64,000 bases of DNA from Arctopsyche grandis (lineage: Eukaryota > Arthropoda > Insecta > Trichoptera > Hydropsychidae): NCBI RefSeq assembly GCF_051622035.1, contig NC_135364.1, positions 23,624,501 to 23,688,500 of the forward strand, read 5' to 3'. The position numbers and the translations under genes are program-made. Shown here piece after piece: positions 9,452 through 21,975 of the stretch. The notes under the pieces were generated by a model that was given only the letters and a program-made list of their open reading frames with translations, searched no databases and had not been told where the DNA came from. The first letter of the stretch is position 1; the number at the start of each line of letters is the position of its first letter.

Positions 9452-10463
9452 TTATTTATTTATTATTTATTATTAATAGTTTTGGACCATTGTGGCATTA
9501 CAGGAAGAACCTAATGCGCCACAATGGCCTACATTTAACAAAGATAATACAAGTAAAAAAACAAAGATAATACAAGTAAAAAAATAAAAAAGTAACAAAA
9601 GTAAAATAATTATACAATTAAATTAGTACATAAAAATGTACAAAGGAGAAAGAAAAAGTAAAATAAATCAACAAAATATGAATAAAAAATAAAATCACAG
9701 CGAGGCCCAAATGGAAGAGAGTAGATTAAGATTCCACTCATACATCACATTCAAATTAAGAAAGTAATGATGAGCGCAGGTTACCAGATAAATATGTTAA
9801 AATAACATTCGATAATCTACGCTCCCCAAGGTGGAAAATATCACATTCAGGGACGGCAGCAACGATTTCATTGAGAAGTCGAATAGCTCTTGGAATAGGA
9901 GCCATTCGAAAAAGAACTGTGCGAGCAGCAGGTACAACCATCAAATGATGATGTCTACCACGCACATAATTATTAGGGACATAAAGTCCCAACTGTTCCA
10001 GCAACAACGGGCATGACGTATTACCACGCAATAGCTGGAGAACGAAACGAATTAACGAGAAGTTTCTCCGAAGTTCAAGGGTATTATACCCAAGCATGCC
10101 CAAAAGGAAGGGAGTAGGATAGAGATATTGGTAGTACCCATACTCTTTCTTATAAAGAAAACGAAGAAATGCTTTTTGCACTTTTTCGATAATAAGAGAG
10201 TAGTTTGCTTCATGCGGATTCCACACAATCGCATACTCTAGCTTACTTCTAACAAGCGAGTTGAAAAGCAAGCGAGAAGACAAGGGGTTGGAGAATAATC
10301 TAGCATATCTCAAGACAAATCCAAGTCGACGAAAGGAAACGTCAGCGACTGTCTTGATGTGGTTGTGAAAGGTGAATTGAGGATCAAAAGTGATACCCAA
10401 GTCGACCATTGATTCCACGCGCTTCAACAATACGGATCCAATGGAATATCCGTGACAATAGAG
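9452..10463 (-). mobile_element. 5'-truncated jockey-superfamily LINE with 3' hairpin, inserted in a SINE
   Basis: On the minus strand the element runs from a truncated reverse transcriptase at about 10463 through its stop near 9756. It then passes a 3' UTR with a stem-loop (GGCCATTGTGGC paired with GCCACAATGGTC, 9490-9532) and ends in a TAAT/AAATA tail. It lies antisense inside a SINE whose halves flank it. Related copies lie at 28965-29890, 37020-37545 and 62058-62745. Confidence 0.85.
9756..10462 (-). pseudogene. LINE ORF2 C-terminal fragment (reverse transcriptase thumb and beyond)
   Basis: The frame is open for about 235 codons from the truncation point to the stop. It encodes YSIGSVLLKRV, DLGITFDPQFTFHNHI, LLFNSLVRSKLEYAIVWNPH and VQKAFLRFLYKKEYGYY. 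This corresponds to the conserved DLG-F-D....F..HI block, the SLVRS-LEY block and the E-VQ-FLRFL block that follow the polymerase palm in Jockey/CR1/I-group LINEs. The catalytic YADD box, endonuclease and ORF1 are absent because of 5' truncation, so the fragment is inactive. It is the best-preserved copy of this family here; the copies at 29113 and 62130 have a frameshift at LELRR. Confidence 0.85.
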
Positions 10464-10700
10464 CGAAATTTTTAAATATTATGTACAAAATCTAAATCCA
10501 TAGATATCTCAATGGATTAATTCTGTAATTAATTGATTAATTTTTATTTCGTGTCCTTCAGCTTCTGGATATACAGTGATTTATGTAATAATAAAATGCT
10601 GCATTGTTTATAATTAACTGTCCAGGAAGGCACATTGGGTTCTTCCTATCAAGCCTTCCTGGTATATATCTACATATGTAAAAATAAAAATAAAATCTGT
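10464..10700 (+). mobile_element. tRNA-derived SINE, 3' half with hairpin tail
   Basis: Continuation of the SINE begun at 9223. It contains AAATCCATAGATATCTCAAT and ATACAGTGATTTATGTAATA, then the terminal hairpin CCAGGAAGGC...GCCTTCCTGG with loop ACATTGGGTTCTTCCTATCAA. The tail is AAAATAAAAATAAAAT. Confidence 0.9.
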
Positions 10701-10741
10701 TCAACATGTATAATATACATGTTGTACATATGTATGTTTGC

Positions 10742-10783
10742 AATGTGTTCATACATATGTATATACATATGTATGAACACATT
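10742..10783. repeat. perfect 42-bp palindrome
   Basis: The 42 bases starting AATGTGTTCATACATATGTA are exactly self-complementary with no spacer. Most of it is built from CATATGTATA units, but the GTGTTC/GAACAC ends are not simple sequence. Confidence 0.97.
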
Positions 10784-11213
10784 AGTGCATTTTCTACAAT
10801 TTGAAGCGGATAATCAGAGGCGTGAGTATCGATTATGAAATCATAGCAATGAATAAAATTATAGTACTGCACAATGCACTGACAAAGCCCCACGTGCATA
10901 GAAGGCTTTCACCTGATTACTGTATTAATTGCATAATACTCTCCAACAATGCGTTTGTCGTAGGTACGATCCAATAATTTACGTCATTGAAGTACATTCA
11001 CACCGGTAATGGGCGAATATTCGAATTTGCATTTATAATGTTCGATCTAAATATCTAAATCCAGCGTTATATGTAAGTATCTAATGCATTTGCTGCTATA
11101 ACGAAACAATTGTTTCACATTCACTATAATATTGAACATTGCAAGAACATCGGTTTGAATTTATCCCCAGACTATGGATACAAATTTTACAAAGTATATA
11201 CATACATAGGTAC
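10784..11213. other. spacer, nothing recognised
   Basis: Moderately AT-rich DNA between the SINE-associated palindrome and the hAT element. No gene, repeat or terminal structure was recognised. Confidence 0.5.
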
Positions 11214-12014
11214 CAGTGGCGTGCGGTAAGGTTTTCTACCAGAGGATGCTGTCCAAAACAAGATTAGTTTATTTTTTTAAATTTTATAATATGTGGGTTT
11301 TGGGCCCTTAACAATAACCTTTTTTTACTTACCTCCTTTACGTTTCACATGGCTTTCGTGTCAGTGGTAATTTTTTTTATCTCTTATCTCTTATTCATTA
11401 TGTGGTAGAGAAGCAAATGTCCTTTTTAGCAAATTTTTGATTAAACAATTGCAATTATTATTAACAACGGTGATAAATCCACTTGAATTGTTATTTTGGC
11501 TATTTCTATTTAGGGCCATAATATGATAATTTAGGATGTAATAAATTACAATAAAATAATAAAAGTGGATAACTTAGGACGTAACGTACGAAATATCAAT
11601 CAACGAATCAAGCGAAAGTCCATACATAAAAAAACGAATCAAGTCCATACATACGCAAAAGGAGATTTTGCTTCCAGAGCAAGGGTCGCGCGAGCGAGAC
11701 GACTGTAGAGTCGTCTCACTCATGCGCATATGCAAGAGTGACAGCTCTATTGTGCGCATGCGCAAAAGATCTGTAGAGAACTTCAGCATCCATGGTAATA
11801 CAAGCTTGATCAGACGGCTACGGCCTTTCAACGGGGTTGCTTGTTTATGTCAATTTTGGATCAGACAAAAGATCGTATCATAATCACGTAATCAAAAATA
11901 AATGGAAGAGAAATAAAACAAAGAAATTCAGAAAACAAACGGTATGAAAATATTTTTGACGTAATTTTTAAGGGATGCGCAGCATCCACAGCATCCATGG
12001 ACGGCACGCCACTG
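11214..12014. mobile_element. non-autonomous hAT-type element, 801 bp, perfect 8-bp TSD
   Basis: Termini CAGTGGCGTGCGGT (left) and, reversed, CAGTGGCGTGCCGT (right) are inverted repeats. They are flanked by an exact duplication ATAGGTAC at 11206-11213 and 12015-12022. An 8-bp duplication and a CAGTGG start fit the hAT superfamily. Near the right end is a run of GCATCC repeats (about 11974-11997). The interior has no recognisable transposase; the ORFs at 11574-11883 overlap on both strands and look incidental. Confidence 0.9.
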
Positions 12015-12149
12015 ATAGGTACATCTGTTTCAAACGTCACATTAAATAAGTGCAGAGGTTTTTTTTATCTTTTAAGAGTTTGGTATTGTAACGTGGGTAT
12101 ATGGAAGAAAGTATCCACTGTCTAAGTGCATTCGTAGGTTAACAATAGA

Positions 12150-12360
12150 GACCCTGGATTAAGCTAACGGGACTCGGTAAAGTGCCCGAACAAAGGATAC
12201 ACTAGCTGCTAACCATCAAGAGGTTCTCGAGTTTAACCCCTGGGTTGACCTCGATTGAAGAGAATTTATTCGGCGTATTTTTGCAATGCTGCTGGTTAGA
12301 CTTAAACTTTGGACTCAAAGTTGATTGTTTCCTATCAGAGATTGGTTATTTTTATTTTAT
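12150..12360 (+). mobile_element. tRNA-derived SINE, diverged
   Basis: A diverged head with a box-B-like GGTTCTCGAGTTTAACCCC precedes the family landmarks TGCTGCTGGTTAGACTT, GGACTCAAAGTTGATTG and TTTCCTATCAGAG. The sequence is lost after about 12360. Confidence 0.6.
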
Positions 12361-13887
<1,527 letters not shown>

Positions 13888-14800
13888 CTAATAATCATGA
13901 CACCTACATACATACACCGAATCCATCTTCCACGATGATCTCCAAAAAGCGGAGGGTATTAAGGTGGGCGGCGAAACAATCACCAATATAAGATATGCTA
14001 ATGACACGGCACTAGTCGCTGAAAATTTAGCAGACCTGCAAAGATCTCTAGACCGTGTACATCGAGAAAGCAATTGAAGACGTCTGCGCATAAATATTAA
14101 GAAGACAAAATTTATGATAGTATATAGAATGCAAACAGACACCGGTGGTCTAAAGTTGGATGGAGAGGTGTTAGAAAGAGTGAAAAGATTCAAATACCTG
14201 GGTACCTGACTGAATGAAGAGATAGACCCAGATGAAGATCTAAGAATGCGCATCGAGATGGCTAGAACAGTATTTATCAAAATGAAGGCGCCGTTTACAA
14301 ACTCAAACACGTTCTTAATCTTCGTACGTGTTTGAGATTCGCGAAGAGCTGCGTCTGGACAGTGTTAATAGACGGATGTGAAACATGGACCAGGATGATC
14401 AGCCGCATCGAAGCATTTGAGATGTGGGTCTAAAGGCGTATGTTGAAGATTCCGTGGACCAAAAAAATATCAAATGGAGCTGTCCTCGGCATGATAGGGA
14501 GAGGCAGAGAACTTGTTTCTGTCATCAAGCGGAGAAAGATGGAGTACCTCGGACACATGATACGGGTGCCAAAATACGAATTTCTCTGTTTGATAACCAT
14601 GGGGGAAAATAGAAGGAAAAAAATGGATTGGCAGGAAAAAGTTGTCTTGGCTTCGAAACATGCACATGTGGACCGATATGAGCGCCGAAGCTGTTCCGAG
14701 CCGCTGAAGACCGATCCGGATATCTTCAAATAATCGACGAGGTGGTCGCCAAAGTCCAGATGTGGACAGGGCATTGAGAAAAAGAAGAGTTGTCATGATG
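13888..14800 (+). pseudogene. LINE reverse transcriptase remnant (endonuclease/RT type, C-terminal half)
   Basis: Frames across this stretch encode ITNIRYANDTALVAENLADL (the YADD catalytic box as YAND), then KRFKYLGT, IEMARTVFIKMK and DGCETWT. Near the end comes a run around KRRKMEYLGHMIRVPKYEF. The order YADDT, F-YLG, I-AR-F, YGCETWT, R-LQYLGHI-R matches the widespread insect endonuclease/reverse-transcriptase LINEs of RTE-like type. In-frame stops (for example TGA at about 14077 and 14208, TAA at about 14432) and frameshifts are frequent. The DD to ND change would also inactivate catalysis. Everything 5' of the palm is missing. Confidence 0.75.
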
Positions 14801-15466
14801 TTTTATAGTTTTTAAAAAGAGAAGAATAATAAATTAGTAGAAAAATATTCATATGATCCGTCCTTAAAATATTCGAATGAGACTTTTCATTCATGAATAT
14901 TATCTATGTACATATGTACATATATAGTGGATTGATGTACATAGAAGCTCCGATCAAAAACTTGTTTTTAATCAAAATAAATTTTCAAAACTCTATACAG
15001 TAAATTTAAATTCGACAGTCGACGATCGGTCCAAAGATAACGTGGCTTTGGGTCTGTTTCACAACTCTGTGTAGTCTTCCGCGTTGGTGCGTTCAAACTT
15101 TAGGAGGAATGTACGTGGATTGTAAGCTTAAAGCTCGTTGCCGAAGGCTTCGCATTAAATACGTAGCTAACTCAATTGAAACTACGGGGTTGACTCTTTA
15201 GTGGCCGTCGACACCAAAAAGAACAAATTTTCAGAGCAACGTCTCGCCGGACCGAAATCGTGATCGCCATGTCAACAACGAAATCGGCGGTGCAATAATA
15301 ATTATTAAAGCCAAATCCGCGCACGGAGAGAACCGGGCGGTTCGGTTCGACTCAAAGCCGAATACGTGTGTATTTTTTAAAAATAATACAATAACGCCTC
15401 GAATACTAACCTTTCCAAGCTCCAAATAATATAAAATAAATCCCTAAAAATAATTTATTGCACACC
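14801..15466. other. spacer with a GC-richer patch at 15180-15420
   Basis: No repeat match or coding signal found. The GC-richer patch has a 64-codon minus-strand ORF without recognisable motifs. Confidence 0.45.
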
Positions 15467-15467
15467 C

Positions 15468-15553
<86 letters not shown>
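15467..15553. repeat. (TA)n microsatellite
   Basis: About 85 bp of alternating TA, interrupted once by TG near 15481. Confidence 0.95.
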
Positions 15554-15556
<3 letters not shown>

Positions 15557-15589
15557 CTTGAAAAAACTGCAAAAAACATAAATAATATT

Positions 15590-16012
15590 CCGTTAGTTAC
15601 AGACATTACTAACAAACTAACCAGTAGATTCTATGACAGAATCACTAATAACCATACTAACACACTTGTGAAGAGTCTCGGTAATTATAACAAAATGTCT
15701 ATACCCTTTAGGTATAAACACAGATTACCTAAACACAATCTGTTTTAGATCGTCGACTTTAGGGAATCTTTAATTCATATTATGTATTAGATGTATTATG
15801 AGTATTTATGATAATTGTAAATATGTAGGTTTTTGAGCTATTTTTCATATTATGCTGTACATTAACATTATATGATTACTAACAAAATTAAATTAAAATT
15901 ATAAAATAGTAAATGATCAGTAGATCAGTAGCTATTAAAATAGATATAAGATGTATTGTGAACATAATTTAGTAATAATAAAAAGCATTTAAAAATCAAA
16001 AAATATTACAAC
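15590..16012 (+). mobile_element. Jockey-type LINE 3' end, copy 1
   Basis: The first ~155 bases are an open C-terminal ORF2 fragment: TDITNKLTSRFYDRI, then HTNTLVKSLGNY and RYKHRLPKHNLF, ending in TAG at about 15749. It corresponds to the last segment of Jockey-group ORF2 proteins (F-Y-R-----NPL--LG-Y, ending in K-R-PKH-L). A 3' UTR of about 260 bp follows. The same sequence recurs at 20810-21335 with an extra 101-bp insertion. Confidence 0.75.
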
Positions 16013-16160
16013 CTATTACATTCTCCTGGGTACCATTTGAGCACTCCTTTCGTCCACCTGTCGTCCGTTCTACTGAATACTTAACCACCCATTAATTTTT
16101 AATGTCTTTATTCTCTCCATTATATAAACCACCTTTGTCGTACTTCTAACAACAAATGAC
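16013..16160 (-). mobile_element. RTE-like LINE fragment
   Basis: CTCCTGGGTACCATTTGAGC, followed by TTTCGTCCACC and CCACCTTTGTCGTACTTCT, matches the minus-strand RTE-like copy at 23620-23745 (CTCTCGGGTACCATTCTAGC). It covers only the middle of that C-terminal region. Confidence 0.65.
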
Positions 16161-17559
16161 AAATCAACATAAAAATACAAACATACAATCCTATTCTATA
16201 AAAAGAGGTAGAGAAAGTGTCATAGAAAATACATGAAAATAATCGCATTTAAATTACACAAGCATTCCTTTTACAAGCTAATCAGTATATATGTACATAT
16301 AACACTGGGCACTTTTGATTGTAAGATAAATATATACCTATAGAATTTCAGCATAGATTGTTAGCCATTCACTTAACGTTAAAAAAGGGACTTTAAAGTC
16401 TATTTTTATTTGACATTGATTAGGTATGGTAGTATTTGCATTCACTTTATAAAGTGAAAGCTCGCCCGGTAAAAATCCACCGAACGAAATCGAAAAATGG
16501 CCAGTTGCCAGTTTTTCAGTGAAAGGACAATTTTCATTATAACTTTTACTGCAAACGCAATAAATCACTCACCAGTTGAGCACCAAATTTTTCACAAATA
16601 CTAATATTTCATTTGACCGTGTCGCCGTGCGAAAATAATTCACGCCGTCGAAAAATAGTCTATAATTGCATTCGTTGCGTATTAAATGTGAGTCTGCGAA
16701 ACCCGGTACCGAGAGGACAACTAGGGCTTGCAAAGGGTGGGTCTCGTACTTACGCATAATGGCGAATAAAGGATTTCATAGTTGAACATGTGTATTCGTA
16801 TCGAAAACACTTTATTTTTATGGGGAATGATTTCGTAAGAACCCTTCAATAAAAGACGTCGCAGGGTAATGTTACGCTGACCCAAACCTTGGGCGAATAC
16901 AAATAAGATCGCATTAGGATACGTCATGCGACGCATATTCGGATGAAACTTTGTTTCGAAGAATACATTTTAAATAAATAGATCCTGGGATTCTGAAACT
17001 GTGAAATGTTCTTCCGTGAAAATGCAATGTACTAGGATTGGCTGTAAAGTCGACCACATGCATTAGCAAGCACTCCCATTTGCCTTCAATCACTCTAGTA
17101 CATTCTACATATGTACATACATATGTACATATATGCAAGAAAAACTATTTTTGGCATTAAATTTGAACCAAATTTTAGTGAGTGAGTTTTTATTAATCTA
17201 TAATCTATACATAGTTTATCAACTTTTATAATAATAGTAGGGAAAATTATTAATAAATTGGAAACAGCGTTCGAATCAAGTCATTCTAATGAAAACTGTT
17301 TTGTTCTTTTTGTGATATTTATTGAATATGTATACGATTTTAGTAGTGTTTCAAACTAAAAATTACTTAATCCAAATAAAGAATTCAACTTTTGTTGCTA
17401 TTTTTTGCATGAAAACAACGTCGTTTTTTGTAAGAAATCTTATTTTCTATAGACAAATCATAAATGATTCAAATTATGTAACTTTTTCTTTACACAAAAC
17501 ACTTAATAAATTGGTTTATTTTTTTTTAGCATTCTTCTACATCTACACATGTACATCTT
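16161..17559. other. AT-rich spacer, no gene recognised
   Basis: Contains GC-richer patches (16440-16770) and TACATATGTACATA simple sequence at 17106-17134. Short ORFs occur in several frames. The one at 17322-17621 (99 codons) overlaps a SINE-derived segment at its end and has no recognisable domain. Confidence 0.45.
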
Positions 17560-17640
17560 CTGCAAACTTTACCCATTTTCGCGCAAAATTTCGAGTTTTC
17601 CAGCATTTCGAATTTCACTAATTTGTACGAATGCTGCAAA
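17560..17640 (+). mobile_element. SINE 3'-body fragment
   Basis: CCATTTTCGCGCAAAATTTC, then GAGTTTTCCAGCATTTCGAA and TTTCACTAATTTGTA, parallels the SINE interior at 42228-42290 (CCATTTCTCGCAACTTTCAG and so on). Confidence 0.5.
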
Positions 17641-17660
17641 TTTGTAGCATTCGTACAAAT
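17621..17660. repeat. 15-bp perfect inverted repeat with 10-nt loop
   Basis: ATTTGTACGAATGCT at 17621-17635 is exactly complementary to 17646-17660. The left arm is part of the SINE fragment, so the right arm is a local inverted duplication. Confidence 0.95.
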
Positions 17661-17751
17661 AGATATCTCTTTGGATCGATGTTTAATGTTTATCGATATT
17701 TACAGAAGATTTGTGATTTTGATACAGAAGAAGATTTACACAATAAATACA

Positions 17752-17888
17752 GAAGATTTGTGACAACAGGAAAGATGATTTTTTGCCAATTTTGAGGAAC
17801 CGTATCTAACCAGAAGTATGGCGGATCGAACCCACTGATCACTAGGTGCTAAACATACACGCTACCATTAAGCCATACTGCTGGCTTT
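17752..17888 (-). mobile_element. tRNA-derived SINE, internally deleted
   Basis: On the minus strand the head (CCAGCAGTATGGCTTAATGG, GTGTATGTTTAGCACC, GGTTCGATCCGCCATACT) is nearly identical to that at 9223. It then jumps from CTGGTTAGATA to CGGTTCCTCAAAATTGGC and ends. About 75 bp of the SINE core are deleted. Confidence 0.85.
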
Positions 17889-18419
17889 TTATTATTAATA
17901 TTAATAATATTACTCAATTTACTCATAAATTGAGAAATATTATTCTAATGTACATATTTGAATATCAATTTCTCCGATAAAGCGGGAAGTGTTCCATATA
18001 AAGAGCAAGCCTTTGATAGCAAATATCCGTTCACAATATTTACATTTTGTTTAATTGAATTTTATGTAGTTAAAGTGCTTTTCAATATCGAGAGTTTTTT
18101 TTTATATTTCAGTTAAACTGTACACATAAATATAATACATCATTTACAGTAGATTTACACATTCACCTACTGTTGAGAAATAATACAAAGTTAATGATGA
18201 TTGAGGCTATATACATATACATGTAAGAAGAACTCACTTTTCAAGTTCGCTTAGTAAAAATTTGAATCGAATGGAATGAAAAATGGAAATTAAAGAGTTT
18301 TGCCATTCGGACAAGGAGAGATACAGGTGTACCGGCAAAACTTCAAAGCGAGGTATTATATTATTTACGTAGCGGATATTTCGCCGGGCATGATTAAGAA
18401 GATAATGAAATTCGCACAA
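17889..18419. other. AT-rich spacer, nothing recognised
   Basis: No coding or mobile-element signal supported. Confidence 0.5.
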
Positions 18420-19110
18420 GATCCCCCGCCGAGTATTTAGACCTTTGTTTAGCCCTAAATAAGGTTCGTTTGTTCTATGGGGGTTGTGTCACTTAGGAGT
18501 GGAGGAGTGAAGGATAAGTGGGTGCCCCGGCTTACAAAACGTTTTCCAACGTTAAGATTTCGATCAATTTTGTAAGCGCCTCTCGAAGAAAAGGAAATCG
18601 AAAGTGTATTTGGCGTGGTAGGGGGGGCAAATGGGGATTTATTATGGGGGACGAGGTGGAAAGCCGAGATTGGAAAATGTCATAATAGTTATGCAAATTT
18701 TTCCATCAAGTTTCCGCGGAATCGCTACGTAAAATATTCCGCTCGAAAGCGGGCTATTATCGCATTCGTGGCACCACTATGTATGTACATATCTAGGTAT
18801 AATATGTATTCACGTTCCTTTTAAATGTCCCAGTTTTTCCCCGACGATTTTCCATATACACTGTCGTTTTATTTCCCGGAAAAATATAATATGTGTATAC
18901 CTCACTCTCGTATACGTATGGTTTAGTTTTTCGTGAAAGGTTTGGAGGGTTGTATGTGGGATGTATCCGCGGTTTTTCTCGGAGATGTATCCCGCCAAAG
19001 CGACCGTTAAATTGCCTCCGGTGAAGAACACTGACGAAGTAATTTTGTATTCATAGGATATTTTTTTAATTAAAAATTTACTTCGCCTCGGAATTATTTT
19101 CTCAGTTGGT
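18420..19110. other. GC-richer unique island, no gene recognised
   Basis: Contains G-runs (about 18622) and moderately GC-rich sequence with several ORFs under 75 codons in multiple frames. It has no match elsewhere in the window. A regulatory or conserved non-coding role is possible but unsupported. Confidence 0.4.
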
Positions 19111-19949
19111 TACTCGGTAAAGACTTTCCGCCAAAGCACTGCTAGATTTTCATCAAAGTTTTTAAATTTGACGGAAAATGATGTTAATATGAGAAAATAC
19201 CGCACGTTTGCCTTTTCAGAAAGTTTTATAATTAATAAAAAAAAAAGTGTACCTTCGTTGAAAAGGGGATCGAGACCTCGTAATACGACCCCTCTAATTG
19301 AAAAATACATCTTTTGATGCATTTTATTAATCACGATGTAACTTCTCAGAGTGGAAGTTTATAAGAGGATAAGTTAAACACAATCTTTTGAAAAATTAGA
19401 ACATATTCGAGCAGGATGGAACTTTTTATATTAACAGCACCGACATTAAATTTTATAACTTTACTTTTACATCGTACAAATAAGATGAGCAAAATTTGCA
19501 TATAGTTTAATTAATGTCGAGATTACATATTTTATCTTACATAATATTGAGCTAATTCCAGATTAGCCTATAAAATAGAAACAATAAACTTGATTTTTTT
19601 TACAAAGGGTACAATAAGAAGTAAGCTATGCTACACTCTATAGCTGTAGAATTGTAGTGGGGAGTCTACGAGCTAATTCAATAAATGTGACGTCATTAAG
19701 AAAAAATCTAAAATGAACCAGTTTTTGTCCCATATTATTAAGTCAAAATCAGAGATTTGAAAGCAAAGATATATAACTAGATGAAATGGAAAAAAGATAA
19801 GTCAAATAAGCAGTCAGAATGCCTTGGCTAAACAACGACCACCTCATCAGCCATTTCTATAAATATATTTTTATTATTCATTATATAATCTATAAGTGAA
19901 GTATATATGAGAAATAATGAGAGAGTATAACGCCAATTTTAAAATATAT
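19111..19949. other. AT-rich spacer, no gene recognised
   Basis: No feature supported; short ORFs only. Confidence 0.5.
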
Positions 19950-20170
19950 AGTGTGAAAAAGCTAAAGTTATAGGCGCTTAAACAATTAAAATCTGGCAAA
20001 ACAATTGGGGGGGGTGGAAAGTCAAGCATGCATGAGCAGTCACCAATTTTTTGAATTTTTAAAAATGTTTATTACGATTATATTTCAATATCGAGTAAGC
20101 GGAAACAATTTAAATCTTTATCGGGGGCCAAACCTCGCAAAATGGCAAAATTTCAAGGCGGTCGGAAGAG
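19950..20170 (+). repeat. dispersed repeat D, copy 2
   Basis: Starts AAAGTTATAGGCGCTTAAAC, then AATTAAAATCTGG, and ends with a diverged version of the 3' block (CCAAACCTCGCAAAATGGCA). A G9 run lies at about 20007. See copies at 2585 and 51950. Confidence 0.65.
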
Positions 20171-20457
20171 TTTAAGGAAGGGTTAACACTATGAAACTAA
20201 TAAATACCTTAGTGTAAAATAAAGATTCTTTTTATTATTTTTCAACTTAATAAAATTAGAATTAAATAAAAATAAAGAAATATTGATTGGGATATTGACT
20301 GAATTCTTATCATCCAAATCAACTCTTTTAAAAGATAAACTACCCCTGAAATGTGTATAATACGTACTTATGTAGTACGTACTCAGAGTTTGAACTTAAA
20401 TGAATACACACATATATAATTAGAGATGCAAATAATGCATATGTATCATCAAGTTAA

Positions 20458-20525
20458 TTCATTTATTTATTTAAGCTTTGACCATTGTGGCATTGCAAGA
20501 ATCGCCACAATGGTGGAAAATATAA
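20458..20525 (-). mobile_element. LINE 3' hairpin remnant
   Basis: TTTATTTATTTAAGCTTT followed by GACCATTGTGGC...GCCACAATGG is the reversed tail and terminal hairpin of the jockey-superfamily LINE. Nothing of the ORF remains. Confidence 0.75.
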
Positions 20526-20624
20526 TAAATAAGATATGAATATATATATAAAATATGAAGAAAAAAATATATGCAGACAAAAAATGCAGTAGTAAATGAT
20601 CATTAAAAATAGTAGAATTAATAT

Positions 20625-20786
20625 ACTAATATATAATTTCGAAAGAGACTTTGCATGTATGTTTGTTTGGTTCGTAGACGTGACGTCATTGAAGAAATCG
20701 AAGTTTCCATGCTGACGATATTATATCGTTGTATAATATTTTTATTTTTTATTCGAATAAATTTCGAAGCCGGGTTAAACCACCAG
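20625..20786 (+). mobile_element. Helitron-like element, family A, short copy
   Basis: Begins near CTAATATATAATTTCGAAAG and ends CGAAGCCGGGTTAAACCACC followed by AG, the 3' terminus seen in other family A copies as CTAG followed by T. It contains GTAGACGTGACGTCATTGAA. No coding capacity. Confidence 0.7.
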
Positions 20787-20809
20787 TAGTAGATAAAGTA
20801 ATAATATCA

Positions 20810-21335
20810 AAGTTAGTTACAGACATTAACCAGTAGATTCTATGACAGAATCACTAATAACTAGTCACCGGAGCCTGAGGGGGCCGTGTATTGTTCAAAG
20901 GTTGTAAATGCATTGTTAAAGGTTGGCCAAACAATGGATAGCATTGTGACTATCCTACCTCTACTAATAACCATACTAACACACTTGTGAAGAGTCTCGG
21001 TGATTACAACAAAATATTTATACCCTTCAGGTATAAACACAGATTACCTAAACACAACCTGTTTTAGATCGTCGACTATAGAGAGTCTTTAATTAATATT
21101 ATGTATTAAATGTATTATGAGCATTTATAAGAATTGTAAATAGGTTTTTGAGCTATTTTTCCTATTATGCTGTACATTAATTAACATTAGAATAATATAA
21201 TACTATGATTACTAAAAAAATTTAATTAAAATTTTAAAATAGAAAATGATCAGTAAATCAGTAGCTATTAAAACAGATATAATATGTATTGTCAACATAA
21301 TTTAGTAATAATAAAAAGCATTTAAAAATCAAATA
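20810..21335 (+). mobile_element. Jockey-type LINE 3' end, copy 2, with 101-bp insertion
   Basis: Matches 15590-16012 throughout, including the ORF2 end and 3' UTR. A few codons are deleted (after GACATTAAC) and an extra 101 bp sits at 20862-20962, flanked by ACTAATAAC on both sides. Confidence 0.75.
20862..20962. mobile_element. 101-bp insertion with 9-bp direct repeats, unknown family
   Basis: ACTAATAAC at 20853-20861 and 20963-20971 flanks sequence that is absent from the paralogous copy at 15.6 kb. The insert starts TAGTCACCGGAGCCTGAGG. It contains two related segments, AAAGGTTGTAAATGCATTGT and AAAGGTTGGCC...AACAATGGATAGC, and GTGACTA near its end mirrors the start. I could not assign it to a class. 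Confidence 0.75.
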
Positions 21336-21975
21336 AAAGTTAAAGACAACTTTCAGTGTTGCTTCGTACCTATAAGAAAAAACCGGCTGCAAAGAAATTC
21401 CAGGCAATAGCTTAATTTGACCAACGACCGGTCGCACATAGTAAGCATACATACTAATTTAAAGTATGCAATGCTGTAGTCGGCGACGATTGCAATGGGA
21501 ATTGGCCGGGATCGTTAGTCCCGGAGGCTGGGACGTCCCGGTGACTGCATTATAAATTCCGAGCGTGTGCAACTGCAACAAGGCGAATTAATTAAACCTG
21601 GGGGGAGGTTGCGTACCAGATCTTACGAGACAACTTTCCTCGAAATGGTTAATTTCACGACACCTCTCCGTGCGTTTTACGCGCGGACCACATATTGACA
21701 GTCGTATAATGCATCTGCCGCAGACGCTCATCCACCTTCACCCCTGGATTTGTTTGAGGATAGGCGCCGTAAAATTTTCGCATTTGAAAACCCTACACTG
21801 AAATCCTTCAAGCGTAAGGCTTAGTATTGGAACTGTTTATAGCAGGGGTGTCTACTCGTTTTCTTGCGTGATTTGCGAATTGATGGCGATGAACTATGTA
21901 TATGTACATTAATATATAAGCCGTATATTTAAACGTAGTTGAAGTCCAAGTCCAGGTCGAAGCCGTTATATTTAA
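21336..21975. other. spacer with GC-richer island 21450-21800
   Basis: Unique sequence with GC-rich segments but no coding signal. No repeat match in the window. Confidence 0.4.

Noticed and set aside
17322..17621. 99-codon ORF as a gene
   Set aside because: AT-rich composition, no motif, and overlap with a SINE fragment at its end.
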